A stretch of 10,604 bases of DNA, taken from NCBI GenBank assembly GCA_964570205.1, contig CAZMXI010000169.1, forward strand, positions 1 through 10,604, in the 5' to 3' direction. A program made the translations under genes and the position numbers. Positions 1 to 6,146 of this stretch are shown here, piece after piece. The stretch's first letter is position 1, and each line of letters starts with the position of its first letter. The notes beneath the pieces were generated by a model. That model searched no databases. It was not told the DNA's origin and was given only the letters and a program-made list of their open reading frames with translations. This DNA is from CAZMXI01 sp964570205 (GTDB lineage: Bacteria; Planctomycetota; Phycisphaerae; Tepidisphaerales; Tepidisphaeraceae).

Positions 1-81
1 CCTCCTTGATTGGCCCCCATCCTACCAGACGTACCCGACGGGCGCGCTACACCCCTCGTTCACCCTCAGAAGCTGGCGGGC

Positions 82-110
82 TTGTTGCGGCCGACGCCGC
101 CCACTAAGAT
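82..110 (+). promoter_or_regulatory. Weak candidate sigma70-type promoter for the ABC operon
   Basis: A TTGTTG hexamer (82-87) and a TAAGAT hexamer (105-110) are separated by exactly 17 bases. They match the -35 and -10 consensus at 3 and 4 of 6 positions. Transcription would start near 117, giving a short leader that still contains the AAGAGGA ribosome site ahead of the ATG at 136. Such matches are common by chance, and many bacteria outside Proteobacteria/Firmicutes use less conserved promoters. Nothing else recognisable lies in bases 1-135. Confidence 0.25.
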
Positions 111-120
111 GACCCATCTT
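106..120. repeat. Short perfect dyad upstream of the ABC operon
   Basis: AAGATG (106-111) and CATCTT (115-120) form a perfect 6-bp inverted repeat with a 3-base spacer. It overlaps the candidate -10 box and ends just before the ribosome binding site. The geometry would suit a small operator, or a weak hairpin near the transcript start. No regulator gene is adjacent in this window, so the role is inference only. Confidence 0.3.
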
Positions 121-135
121 GCCAAGAGGATATGG

Positions 136-897
136 ATGACCCCGCTCGTCGTTGAGAATGTAAGCAAAACGTACCGCCAGGGCGACCGAACGGTTCGCGC
201 GCTGGATGGCGTTACCCTGACGGTTGGCCGGGGAGTGTTTATCGCCATCATGGGCGCCAGCGGCTCCGGGAAGAGCACGCTGCTGCATGTGATGGCCGGC
301 CTCACGCCGCCCACCGGAGGCCGCGTGATGATTGACGGGCAGGACTTGACAGCCATGAGCGACCGGCGGTTGACGATTTTCCGGCGTCGCCAGGTGGGCC
401 TGGTCTTCCAGGCGTTCAACCTTGTTCCCACGCTCAACGCGAGGGACAACATCACGCTGCCGCTCATGCTGGACGGCCGGAACGTCGCGCAGACCCGTGC
501 CCGTGCCGACGATCTGCTGGGTCAGCTTGGCCTTCTGGAACGGGCTGAGCACCGCCCGGATGTACTGAGCGGCGGCGAACAGCAGCGTGTGGCGATCGGG
601 CGGGCCCTGGCGAGCGATCCCGCGGTGATTCTTGCCGATGAGCCGACCGGCAACCTGGACTCAGCAAACAGCCGCAGCATGTGCGAACTGCTGCGGGATC
701 TGTCGGCGATTCACGGCAGGACGATCATCATGGTGACGCACGAACCGAGCGTGGCGGCTTATGCCCAGGAGGTGGGCATCATGAAGGACGGCCGAATGAT
801 CGAGCGTTTCGCCACGGGCGACATGCCGAATCCGCAGCACCTCGCCGCGCGCTATCAGGAGTGCCTGCGGGATACAGAGGGAGCCAAGAGCCGCTGA
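136..897 (+). CDS. ABC transporter ATP-binding protein (LolD/YbbA/MacB-ATPase family)
   Basis: Cytoplasmic ATPase that would energise the permease encoded immediately downstream. The start at 136 is chosen because AAGAGGA (124-130) lies 5 nt upstream and translation then begins directly with the usual first beta strand; upstream in-frame starts (10, 109) only add non-conserved residues. The product is 253 aa, slightly longer than typical LolD (about 230). Visible motifs are Walker A GASGSGKST (residues 40-48), Q-loop Gln92 in VFQAFNL, ABC signature LSGGE (144-148), Walker B VILADE (164-169) with catalytic Glu169, D-loop after TGNLDS, and the H-loop His202 in MVTHE. The LVFQAFNLVPTLNARDNI stretch and the TGNLD motif are characteristic of the MacB/LolD/YbbA subfamily, which pairs with FtsX-fold permeases rather than with substrate-translocating importers. 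The substrate cannot be read from the sequence. Confidence 0.93.
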   Translation: MTPLVVENVSKTYRQGDRTVRALDGVTLTVGRGVFIAIMGASGSGKSTLLHVMAGLTPPTGGRVMIDGQDLTAMSDRRLTIFRRRQVGLVFQAFNLVPTLNARDNITLPLMLDGRNVAQTRARADDLLGQLGLLERAEHRPDVLSGGEQQRVAIGRALASDPAVILADEPTGNLDSANSRSMCELLRDLSAIHGRTIIMVTHEPSVAAYAQEVGIMKDGRMIERFATGDMPNPQHLAARYQECLRDTEGAKSR

Positions 898-899
898 CC

Positions 900-3533
900 A
901 TGGCGATCTTGAAGTTGACCAGTTCGACGCTTCTGTCGCACAAGACGCGGGCGGTCCTGACGTGCCTGGCGATTGCCATGTCCGTGAGCCTGGTTGTGGC
1001 GATGACCAGCGGCTACACGTCGGCCAAGGCCGCCGTGCTCCAGTTTATTTTCGAGTATCTCGGTTCGACCGACCTCGAACTGACGCGGAAGGGCGATTAC
1101 CGGCAAGGGATTGACGAGTCGCTGCTGGAGACGATGCGGCGGGATGATCGCATCAACCATGCCACCGGACGGATTGAAGTCATCCCGCAGATGCTCCGCG
1201 CCGGGGCGGCCCGTGGCCCGTGGTTCGCGGCCCAGGTCGTTGCCATTGGCGTGCAACTGCCGGAGGATGGCGAGATCCGGTCGATGAAGCTGATGGAAGG
1301 CACCGGTGGAAGCTGGTTCACCGGACACGATGCCAAGGCGATTGTGATCGACCAGGAGGTGGCTTCGACGCTGCACGTGAAGGTGGGTGACCAGGTGTGG
1401 CTGCCCGATGGGAACCGGCGGCTTCAGCTTCAGGTCAGCGGCATTGTCCACAAGCCGGCCATCCTGGCGTTCCTTCAGCCGACGGCATACATGCCGCTGG
1501 AGACGCTTCAGGAATGGGTTGGCGCGCAGGGCAGCCTCACGCGCGTGGTCGTGGACCTGCGCCACGACATTGACCAGGATGCGTACGCCGCCGAATTGCG
1601 GCAGAAGCTTGCCGCAACCGATCCACTGATCAAGCTGCGCACCGCCAGCGAAAGCAGGCGCGAGTTTGAGAAGCACTTCTACGCTCTGGAGCTGATGAGC
1701 TATCTCGCCGCCTCGATTTCGCTGCTGGCGGCGGGCTTCATCATCTTCTCCACACTGAGCATGGGGGTGATGGAACGGCAGCGGACGCTGTCGATGCTTC
1801 GTGCGGTGGGGGCGATGCGGCATCAGATAGCCGCCATCGTGGTTCTGGAAGGGGTGCTGCTGGCGGCCATCGGCGTGGCGGTCGGACTGCCGCTGGGGAT
1901 CGGTTGGATTAAGCTGCTGGTGTGGTGGCGGCCGTATGTGTTCATCGCCGGCGAGGCGTACAGCGTTTCCGGGCTGAACTATGCCGCGATCGGCGCGCTG
2001 GCGACCGCGGTGATCGCCAGCCTTTTGCCAGCGCTCGGCGCCATGCGCATCAGCCCGCTGGAGGGGTTGACAGCGCAGGGGAACGCCCGGACGCGCGTGC
2101 CGCTGGCGGCGGTGGCGATCGGCCTTGTGCTCGTCGCGGTCGATCCGGTGCTGATGTTCGCACCCGGGTTGCCGAAGATGGTGTGGTTCTGGGGGCATTT
2201 CATCGTCGGGTTGCCCTGCCTGATGATCGGGTTCTTCCTGCTGGCGCCAGCCTTCATCTGGCTGGTCGAAAGGCTGCTGGCGCCGGCGGTGGCGTGTGTG
2301 CTTCGATTGCGTCTGGGCCTGGTTCAGCAGCAGCTTACCGGGGGGATATGGCGCGCCGCGGGCACGGCCGCTGCGCTGATGGTCGGGCTGGCGATCCTGA
2401 TCGTCATGCACACGCAGGGCAACACTGTGCTGAACGCCTGGAAGCTGCCGGACCGGTTTCCCGACGTGTTCATCTTTGTGGGCTGGGGCATCGCCCCGGA
2501 GCGGTCGGCCGACATCGAGAAGGTTGAGGGGGTCAAGGATGATGAGGTCCTGCCGATCGCCACGGCGTTTACCGGTCTGCCCGCGGGATATTTCTCGCAG
2601 CTTTTCGGGGCTGCGCTGCTGACGGACACCACCATGTTCATCGGCTTCGAGCCGGAGAAGGGGCTGAACATGATGGGCCTGGAGTTCCGCGAGGGCAACC
2701 AAGCGGACGCGGTGGCGAAACTGCGCCAAGGCCGCCACGTGATCGTTACGGAAGAGTTCCGGCAGCTCAAGGGCCTGGGCATGGGCGACAAGATCAAGCT
2801 CAAGACCCCCAAGGGCGGCGAAGTGGATTACACGGTGGCCGCCGTTGTTTGGTCGCCCGGAATCGATGTCTTTGTGAGCATGTTTGACATGCGGCGTCAG
2901 CTCGAAGAGCGCTCGGTGGCGAGCCTGTTCGGCTCGATGGAGGATGCCAAGCGGGATTTCGGTGTGGAGCGGATTACTCTCTTCGCGGCCAACATGGACG
3001 TTTATGGCGTCCCGCGGCACGTGATTCAGGAGCGTGTCCGCCAGAAGGTGGGAGCGATGGGCCTGCTGGTGGGTGATGTGCGGCACATCAAGTTTCACAT
3101 CCAGCAGATGTTCCAGAAGGTCCTTATGCTGTTGAGCACGCTGGCGATCGCCGCCATTGCGGTCGCGTCGTTGGGGGTGACGAACACAGTCATGGCAAGC
3201 ATTCGCAGCCGGATGTGGCAGCTTGGCGTGTTGCGCAGCGTGGGGATGACTCGGTGGCAATTGCTTCGTTTGATCCTGGCCGAAGCCGCGCTCCTGGCGC
3301 TGGTGGGCGCGGCGATGGGCGTGGCCTCCGGCCTTCTGCTCAGCATCGATGCCCGGCAGCTTGCGGTGCGGCTGGTGGCCATGAGCACGCCGATGGCGGT
3401 GCCGTGGGATGTCGTCTTCTACGGAGTCCTGTCGGTGCTGGCGGTCGCGGTGCTCGCCAGCCTCTGGCCAGCCGCGCGGGCGGCCACGCGCGAGCCGCTA
3501 CAGTTGCTTCAGTCGGGCCGCGCGGCGGTGTGA
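900..3533 (+). CDS. FtsX/YbbP-like ABC transporter permease, 877 aa
   Basis: Inner-membrane partner of the preceding ATPase. The ATG at 900 starts 2 nt after the ATPase stop (895-897), so translation is probably coupled; a longer in-frame start at 681 would lie inside the ATPase gene and adds shadow sequence only. Architecture: TM1 near residues 15-37, a large extracytoplasmic domain to about 255, a first FtsX domain with three TMs (about 260-385, including the coupling-helix-like MERQRTLSMLRAVGA), a central group of three hydrophobic segments (about 400-505), a second extracytoplasmic domain (about 506-735), and a second FtsX domain with three TMs (about 740-877, including RSRMWQLGVLRSVGMT). 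This gives roughly ten TMs and a duplicated FtsX layout, as in YbbP-type permeases, and unlike the 4-TM MacB or LolC/E. The family is known for mechanotransmission, including lipoprotein or lipid extraction and activation of periplasmic enzymes. The specific role here is unknown. No periplasmic adaptor (HlyD/MacA type) lies in the window. Confidence 0.9.
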   Translation: MAILKLTSSTLLSHKTRAVLTCLAIAMSVSLVVAMTSGYTSAKAAVLQFIFEYLGSTDLELTRKGDYRQGIDESLLETMRRDDRINHATGRIEVIPQMLRAGAARGPWFAAQVVAIGVQLPEDGEIRSMKLMEGTGGSWFTGHDAKAIVIDQEVASTLHVKVGDQVWLPDGNRRLQLQVSGIVHKPAILAFLQPTAYMPLETLQEWVGAQGSLTRVVVDLRHDIDQDAYAAELRQKLAATDPLIKLRTASESRREFEKHFYALELMSYLAASISLLAAGFIIFSTLSMGVMERQRTLSMLRAVGAMRHQIAAIVVLEGVLLAAIGVAVGLPLGIGWIKLLVWWRPYVFIAGEAYSVSGLNYAAIGALATAVIASLLPALGAMRISPLEGLTAQGNARTRVPLAAVAIGLVLVAVDPVLMFAPGLPKMVWFWGHFIVGLPCLMIGFFLLAPAFIWLVERLLAPAVACVLRLRLGLVQQQLTGGIWRAAGTAAALMVGLAILIVMHTQGNTVLNAWKLPDRFPDVFIFVGWGIAPERSADIEKVEGVKDDEVLPIATAFTGLPAGYFSQLFGAALLTDTTMFIGFEPEKGLNMMGLEFREGNQADAVAKLRQGRHVIVTEEFRQLKGLGMGDKIKLKTPKGGEVDYTVAAVVWSPGIDVFVSMFDMRRQLEERSVASLFGSMEDAKRDFGVERITLFAANMDVYGVPRHVIQERVRQKVGAMGLLVGDVRHIKFHIQQMFQKVLMLLSTLAIAAIAVASLGVTNTVMASIRSRMWQLGVLRSVGMTRWQLLRLILAEAALLALVGAAMGVASGLLLSIDARQLAVRLVAMSTPMAVPWDVVFYGVLSVLAVAVLASLWPAARAATREPLQLLQSGRAAV

Positions 3534-3559
3534 GCGGGATGTTCAGGACTCCACCAGGC

Positions 3560-3591
3560 GCAAAGAAGAAGCGCCAGCTTGGGCCGGCGCT
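3560..3591 (-). terminator. Probable intrinsic terminator of efp
   Basis: AGCGCC (3570-3575) pairs with GGCGCT (3586-3591) around a 10-nt loop. Read on the minus strand, the hairpin lies about 34 nt past the efp stop and is followed by TTCTTCTTTG, a T-rich though interrupted tail. On the plus strand no T run follows, so it is less convincing as a terminator for the ABC operon, although it sits in the 91-bp convergent gap and could hinder transcription both ways. Confidence 0.45.
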
Positions 3592-3624
3592 GACGTGTTG
3601 TCGATACGGGTTGCGAGCCGTCCG

Positions 3625-4179
3625 TCAGGCGCGGCTGAGGTACTCGCCGGTTTCGGTGCTGACGCGAATTGTCTCGCCAATTTCGATGAAAGGCGGCACA
3701 CGGGTCTTCAGGCCGGTTTCCAGCGTGGCGTCCTTGAGCTGGTTTGTAGCGGTGGCGCCCTTGATGCCCGGCGGGGTGTCGGTCACTTCGAGGTCCACGG
3801 TTTTTGGGAGTTCGTAGCTGACAATCTTGCCGTCGTGGAACAGGGCCTGGATCTGGGTGTTGGGCTTGAGGTAGAGGATGTCGTCGCCGAACACTTCCTT
3901 GGGGATGGTGTTCTGGTCGTAGTTTTCGGTGTCCATGATGACATGGCCGGTGTTGTCGCTGTAGAGATACTCGACAATGCGCCGGTCTAGATTGACGACA
4001 TCGACGTCGTCGGTCGCGCCCACCCGCTTGTCCAAGATGGTTCCCTTGGACACATCGCGCAGCTTGAACTGCACTTTGGCGCGGAGGTTTCCCGGCGTAT
4101 TGTGGTCCGCGCCTGTAACCACAAAGAGCTTGCCGTCAATCACCACCGCCTGGCCCCTGCGTACGTCGCTTGCTCGCAT
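3625..4179 (-). CDS. efp: Elongation factor P, variant with Asn at the loop tip
   Basis: Translation factor that binds between ribosomal P and E sites and relieves stalling at polyproline. The product is 184 aa, the normal EF-P length. The ATG at 4177-4179 is preferred over a TTG two codons upstream because AGAGGA lies 7 nt before it. The N-terminal KOW-like domain (about 1-62), the middle OB domain with YLYSD...IMDTENYDQ (about 68-125) and the C-terminal OB domain with LPKTVDLEVTDTPPGIKGATATN and a GEYLSR end are all recognisable. The loop that in E. coli reads PGK34G (beta-lysylated by EpmA/EpmB) reads PGN31LRA here, so the modified lysine, or the rhamnosylated arginine of other lineages, is replaced by Asn at residue 31. 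Arg33 and Lys35 are nearby. The C-terminal half is typical EF-P, with some resemblance to YeiP/EfpL in the PGIKGATA segment. No modification gene is adjacent. Confidence 0.93.
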   Translation of the reverse strand: MRASDVRRGQAVVIDGKLFVVTGADHNTPGNLRAKVQFKLRDVSKGTILDKRVGATDDVDVVNLDRRIVEYLYSDNTGHVIMDTENYDQNTIPKEVFGDDILYLKPNTQIQALFHDGKIVSYELPKTVDLEVTDTPPGIKGATATNQLKDATLETGLKTRVPPFIEIGETIRVSTETGEYLSRA

Positions 4180-4266
4180 GTGCAAATCCTCTGATGCTTG
4201 TTGTTTATTGCCGCGCCCCGGCCTGTCGGCACGGGCGCCGCATCGCCAGAATCGGCGTCTTGCGGC

Positions 4267-4296
4267 ATCTTAGCCGCCCAAGACAGAATCCTACAA
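4267..4296 (-). promoter_or_regulatory. Weak candidate promoter for efp
   Basis: On the minus strand TTGTAG (4291-4296) and TAAGAT (4267-4272) are spaced by 18 bases, matching the consensus at 3 and 4 of 6 positions. The leader to the efp ATG would be roughly 80 nt. The match is weak and offered only as the best pair seen in the 130 bases upstream of efp. Confidence 0.2.
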
Positions 4297-4334
4297 TCTA
4301 TCAGTCTCGATGGCGGGCGTCAAAGGGTGCGTGA

Positions 4335-4803
4335 AACGTTTGCGGCGGAGCAGCAGAGGCGGGTTCAGTAGGCAGTGCAGCGCGGCAGGATGCCGAAGCG
4401 TTCGACCGGGAAGTGACGGGGGCGTTTCCGGAGGGGTCGGCCCATTCTTCAATGGTTGCGGAAATGGCGGAGCCGGGGCCGTGTCCCCACTGCGCAAACC
4501 AGAACACCAAATGGCTGGAGGAGCAGGATCAATGGGAGCGGCGCAGCCAGCACGGACCCGTGGTGCTCCCGCTTCAGGTGGCGCGATGCCGGCCCTGTGA
4601 CCGGAGTTCTTCCTCCTCAGAAGCAGCGATGGGAACTGGACCCGCAGGTGGGGCTGACGCCCAAGGCGGTGGAACGGGTGAGTCGGGAGGGGGTAAGTCA
4701 GCCGTTTGACGTGACGGCGCGGAACCTGAACGCGGACAGTGCGACGGACTACGACGGCAAGCAGATTAAGCGTTGGGCGGAGCACGCCGGTCGAAACATC
4801 GCC
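4335..4803 (+). pseudogene. Decayed transposase-like N-terminus with zinc finger (tentatively ISKra4-like)
   Basis: Conceptual translation across frames gives protein-like sequence. Frame A from 4335 holds EAFDREVTGAFPEG, then CPHC (4482-4493), then a second pair CRPC (4587-4598) followed by DRS. A frame change at about 4605-4611 then gives LPPQKQRWELDPQVGLTPKAVERVSREG and, later, TDYDGKQIKRWAEHAG. Two CxxC pairs, then an aromatic/Pro-rich turn, then an 'LDPQ-GLTPKAVERV' helix and a helix with KQIKRWAEHAG, is the order I associate with the start of ISKra4-family transposases; that family assignment is from memory and tentative. A third frame just upstream (ETFAAEQQRRVQ, then a stop near 4375) also looks like the same decayed protein. 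The catalytic domain is absent: recognisable sequence stops near 4803. I saw no terminal inverted repeats or target duplication. The coordinates are approximate. Confidence 0.45.
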
Positions 4804-5128
4804 GGACATCCGCACTGCCGCGCCGACGCTGTGGGCCTGCTGTGCTGCCCAGCGGATGACTGGGGCAGTCTGAAGGACCTCGCCATCAACGAGAATCGCT
4901 TGTTACTCCATCGATACCCCTGGAATGAGTCCCCACCACGCATTGCCTGGAACGATGGACCCGCATTTCCGCGGACTGCGATCTCGCACAGTTGTCGCAA
5001 TCGTCTGAAACGGTTGAGTCAGACCGGCCCTCTTCCCTAAGTCGGCAAGGCCGCCCATCGCTCCCTGGTGCCCTGGATTGCAGAGAGCGGCAGCGAACGC
5101 TGACCTCCTGAGCCCCCTGAGCATCCGA
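4804..5128. other. Intergenic stretch with no recognisable gene
   Basis: Between the transposase-like remnant and the end of pgl I find no reading frame with recognisable motifs and a plausible ribosome site. Open frames exist on both strands (for example minus 4903-5124 and plus to 5040), but their compositions look like translated non-coding GC-rich DNA. It may be the eroded remainder of the same element. A minus-strand stretch around 4790-4900 translates to moderately protein-like residues (such as LVDGEVLQTAPVIRWAA) but is cut by a stop just upstream, so I do not call it. Confidence 0.4.
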
Positions 5129-5848
5129 TCACGTCATCCCCGCCGCCGGCGCATCCATCAGCCAGGTGAGCTGCCCGATATCCGGCTGAATAAGCTGAAT
5201 GGGCAGGCGGTGGGGGGCTTCCTCACCCTCGAGGGCCTGCTGCGCGGCGGCCGCCTTGTTCTCGCCGGTGACAAGCACCAGCACGTGGCCAGACCGGTTG
5301 AGGAATGGCGCTGTCATCGTCAGCCGCCATGCATTCAGCTTCGGGACGAAATTGGCCATGCAGCGATGATGGTCTTCCTTCAAAGCCTCGGTGTCTGGAA
5401 AGAGCGATGCCGTGTGGCCATCCTCGCCCATGCCCAGTATGGCCAGGTCCAACCCGCCATCGCCGAAGAAGTCCTTCAGCATCCGGCCATAATCGACCGC
5501 CGCCTGCTGGGGGTCGATCTCGCCCTGCATGCGGTGGATGCTATCGTAGGCGATCGGCACATGGTCAATCAGGGTGTCGCAGGCCATACGGAAGTTGCTG
5601 TCCGGGCTGCTTGGCGGAACACATCGTTCATCGCCGAAGAACACGTGAACCTTGCCCCAGGGAACCTGCGACACAAACGGCTCGGCCGCCAGTTTCCGGT
5701 GCAGCAGGCGCGGCGTATTGCCGCCCGCCAGGGCGATGGTGAATCGTCCCCGAACTTCAACCGCCTCGCGGGCCGCCTGCGCGACGATTCCGGCGCCGGC
5801 GACGGCAACGTCATCAGGGGTGGGAAGAACGCAAAGTTTGGGCATCAT
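5129..5848 (-). CDS. pgl: 6-phosphogluconolactonase (DevB/SOL type)
   Basis: Hydrolyses 6-phospho-D-glucono-1,5-lactone to 6-phosphogluconate, the second step of the oxidative pentose phosphate pathway, in the cytosol. The product is 239 aa, the usual length for this family. Motifs: AGGNTPRLLH (residues 41-50, phosphate-binding GG), VFFGDERCVP (69-78) followed by DSNFRMA (83-89), and the active-site signature LGMGEDGHTASLFP (138-151). It is homologous to the N-acetylglucosamine-6-phosphate isomerase fold, but the DER and GEDGHTASLFP motifs point to lactonase. The start is ATGATG (5843-5848); either Met may be used. No strong Shine-Dalgarno is seen, which fits translation coupled to an upstream gene. 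It lies downstream of spoVR and a small frameshifted ORF in the same direction; zwf and gnd are not in the window. Confidence 0.92.
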   Translation of the reverse strand: MMPKLCVLPTPDDVAVAGAGIVAQAAREAVEVRGRFTIALAGGNTPRLLHRKLAAEPFVSQVPWGKVHVFFGDERCVPPSSPDSNFRMACDTLIDHVPIAYDSIHRMQGEIDPQQAAVDYGRMLKDFFGDGGLDLAILGMGEDGHTASLFPDTEALKEDHHRCMANFVPKLNAWRLTMTAPFLNRSGHVLVLVTGENKAAAAQQALEGEEAPHRLPIQLIQPDIGQLTWLMDAPAAGMT

Positions 5849-5881
5849 GGCAGATCAAGAATCAGATGGCTTGCGGGCGAA

Positions 5882-6098
5882 TCAAGCGAGCCTGGCAACG
5901 GCGTCGCGCCAGATGCTTGCCTTGCCTGGCCGGACGGCGGAATCCGAGCCGACGTTCTCCAGCAGCAATGCGAGCATTGTGATGCGCTGGCGGTCATTGT
6001 CAAAGCCTGCCGGCAACCAGCTCGATCTTCTTGGGCGTCAGGCAGCGCCGATCGAGCGTTTCCGGCCCCCCTGCGCGCCCTTGGTTGCGAATGGCCAA
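5882..6098 (-). pseudogene. Small ORF of unknown function, interrupted by one frameshift
   Basis: A reading frame too broken to appear as a single ORF. A TTG start at 6096-6098 has AGGAG (6105-6109) 6 nt upstream and lies 48 nt past the spoVR stop. It reads MAIRNQGRAGGPETLDRR, then CLTPKKIELVAG, and then hits a TGA at 6000-6002. Skipping one base (the A complementary to position 6008) restores a frame reading GFDNDRQRITMLALLLENVG, followed by SDSAVRPGKASIWRDAVARLA and a TGA at 5882-5884. The joined product is about 70 aa, with amphipathic helical character, evenly mixed charge and no Cys-rich or TM segment. Both halves have coding-like composition and end 33 bp before pgl, so they likely belong to one gene in the spoVR-pgl cluster. 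I do not recognise the family. The indel may be an assembly error, since a gap lies only about 260 bp away, or a true mutation. Confidence 0.5.
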
Positions 6099-6146
6099 CT
6101 CAGGCTCCTGAGCGGCCAGGGCGTCTCCGTTGCGTCCGTCGCCTGG

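Noticed and set aside
1..20. A possible minus-strand gene starting at the ATG complementary to 18-20
   Set aside because: Only six codons are visible before the window edge and there is no properly spaced ribosome site.
855..3260. An 801-codon open frame on the minus strand opposite the permease gene
   Set aside because: It is antisense to a clear FtsX permease; its translation is rich in His, Arg, Gln and Pro with no motifs, as expected for a shadow frame in GC-rich DNA.
3215..3990. Two plus-strand frames (3215-3817 and 3409-3990) running from the permease end into efp
   Set aside because: They overlap the permease in another frame and are antisense to EF-P; composition and lack of motifs mark them as shadows.
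4291..4815. A 174-codon minus-strand frame in the efp-pgl intergenic region
   Set aside because: Pro/Arg/Leu-rich composition and no motif; the opposite strand carries the transposase-like zinc-finger remnant, which explains the open frame.
4903..5124. A 73-codon minus-strand frame just downstream of pgl
   Set aside because: It begins 4 nt past the pgl stop, but no recognisable family and no supporting motif were seen; its composition is not convincing enough to call a gene.
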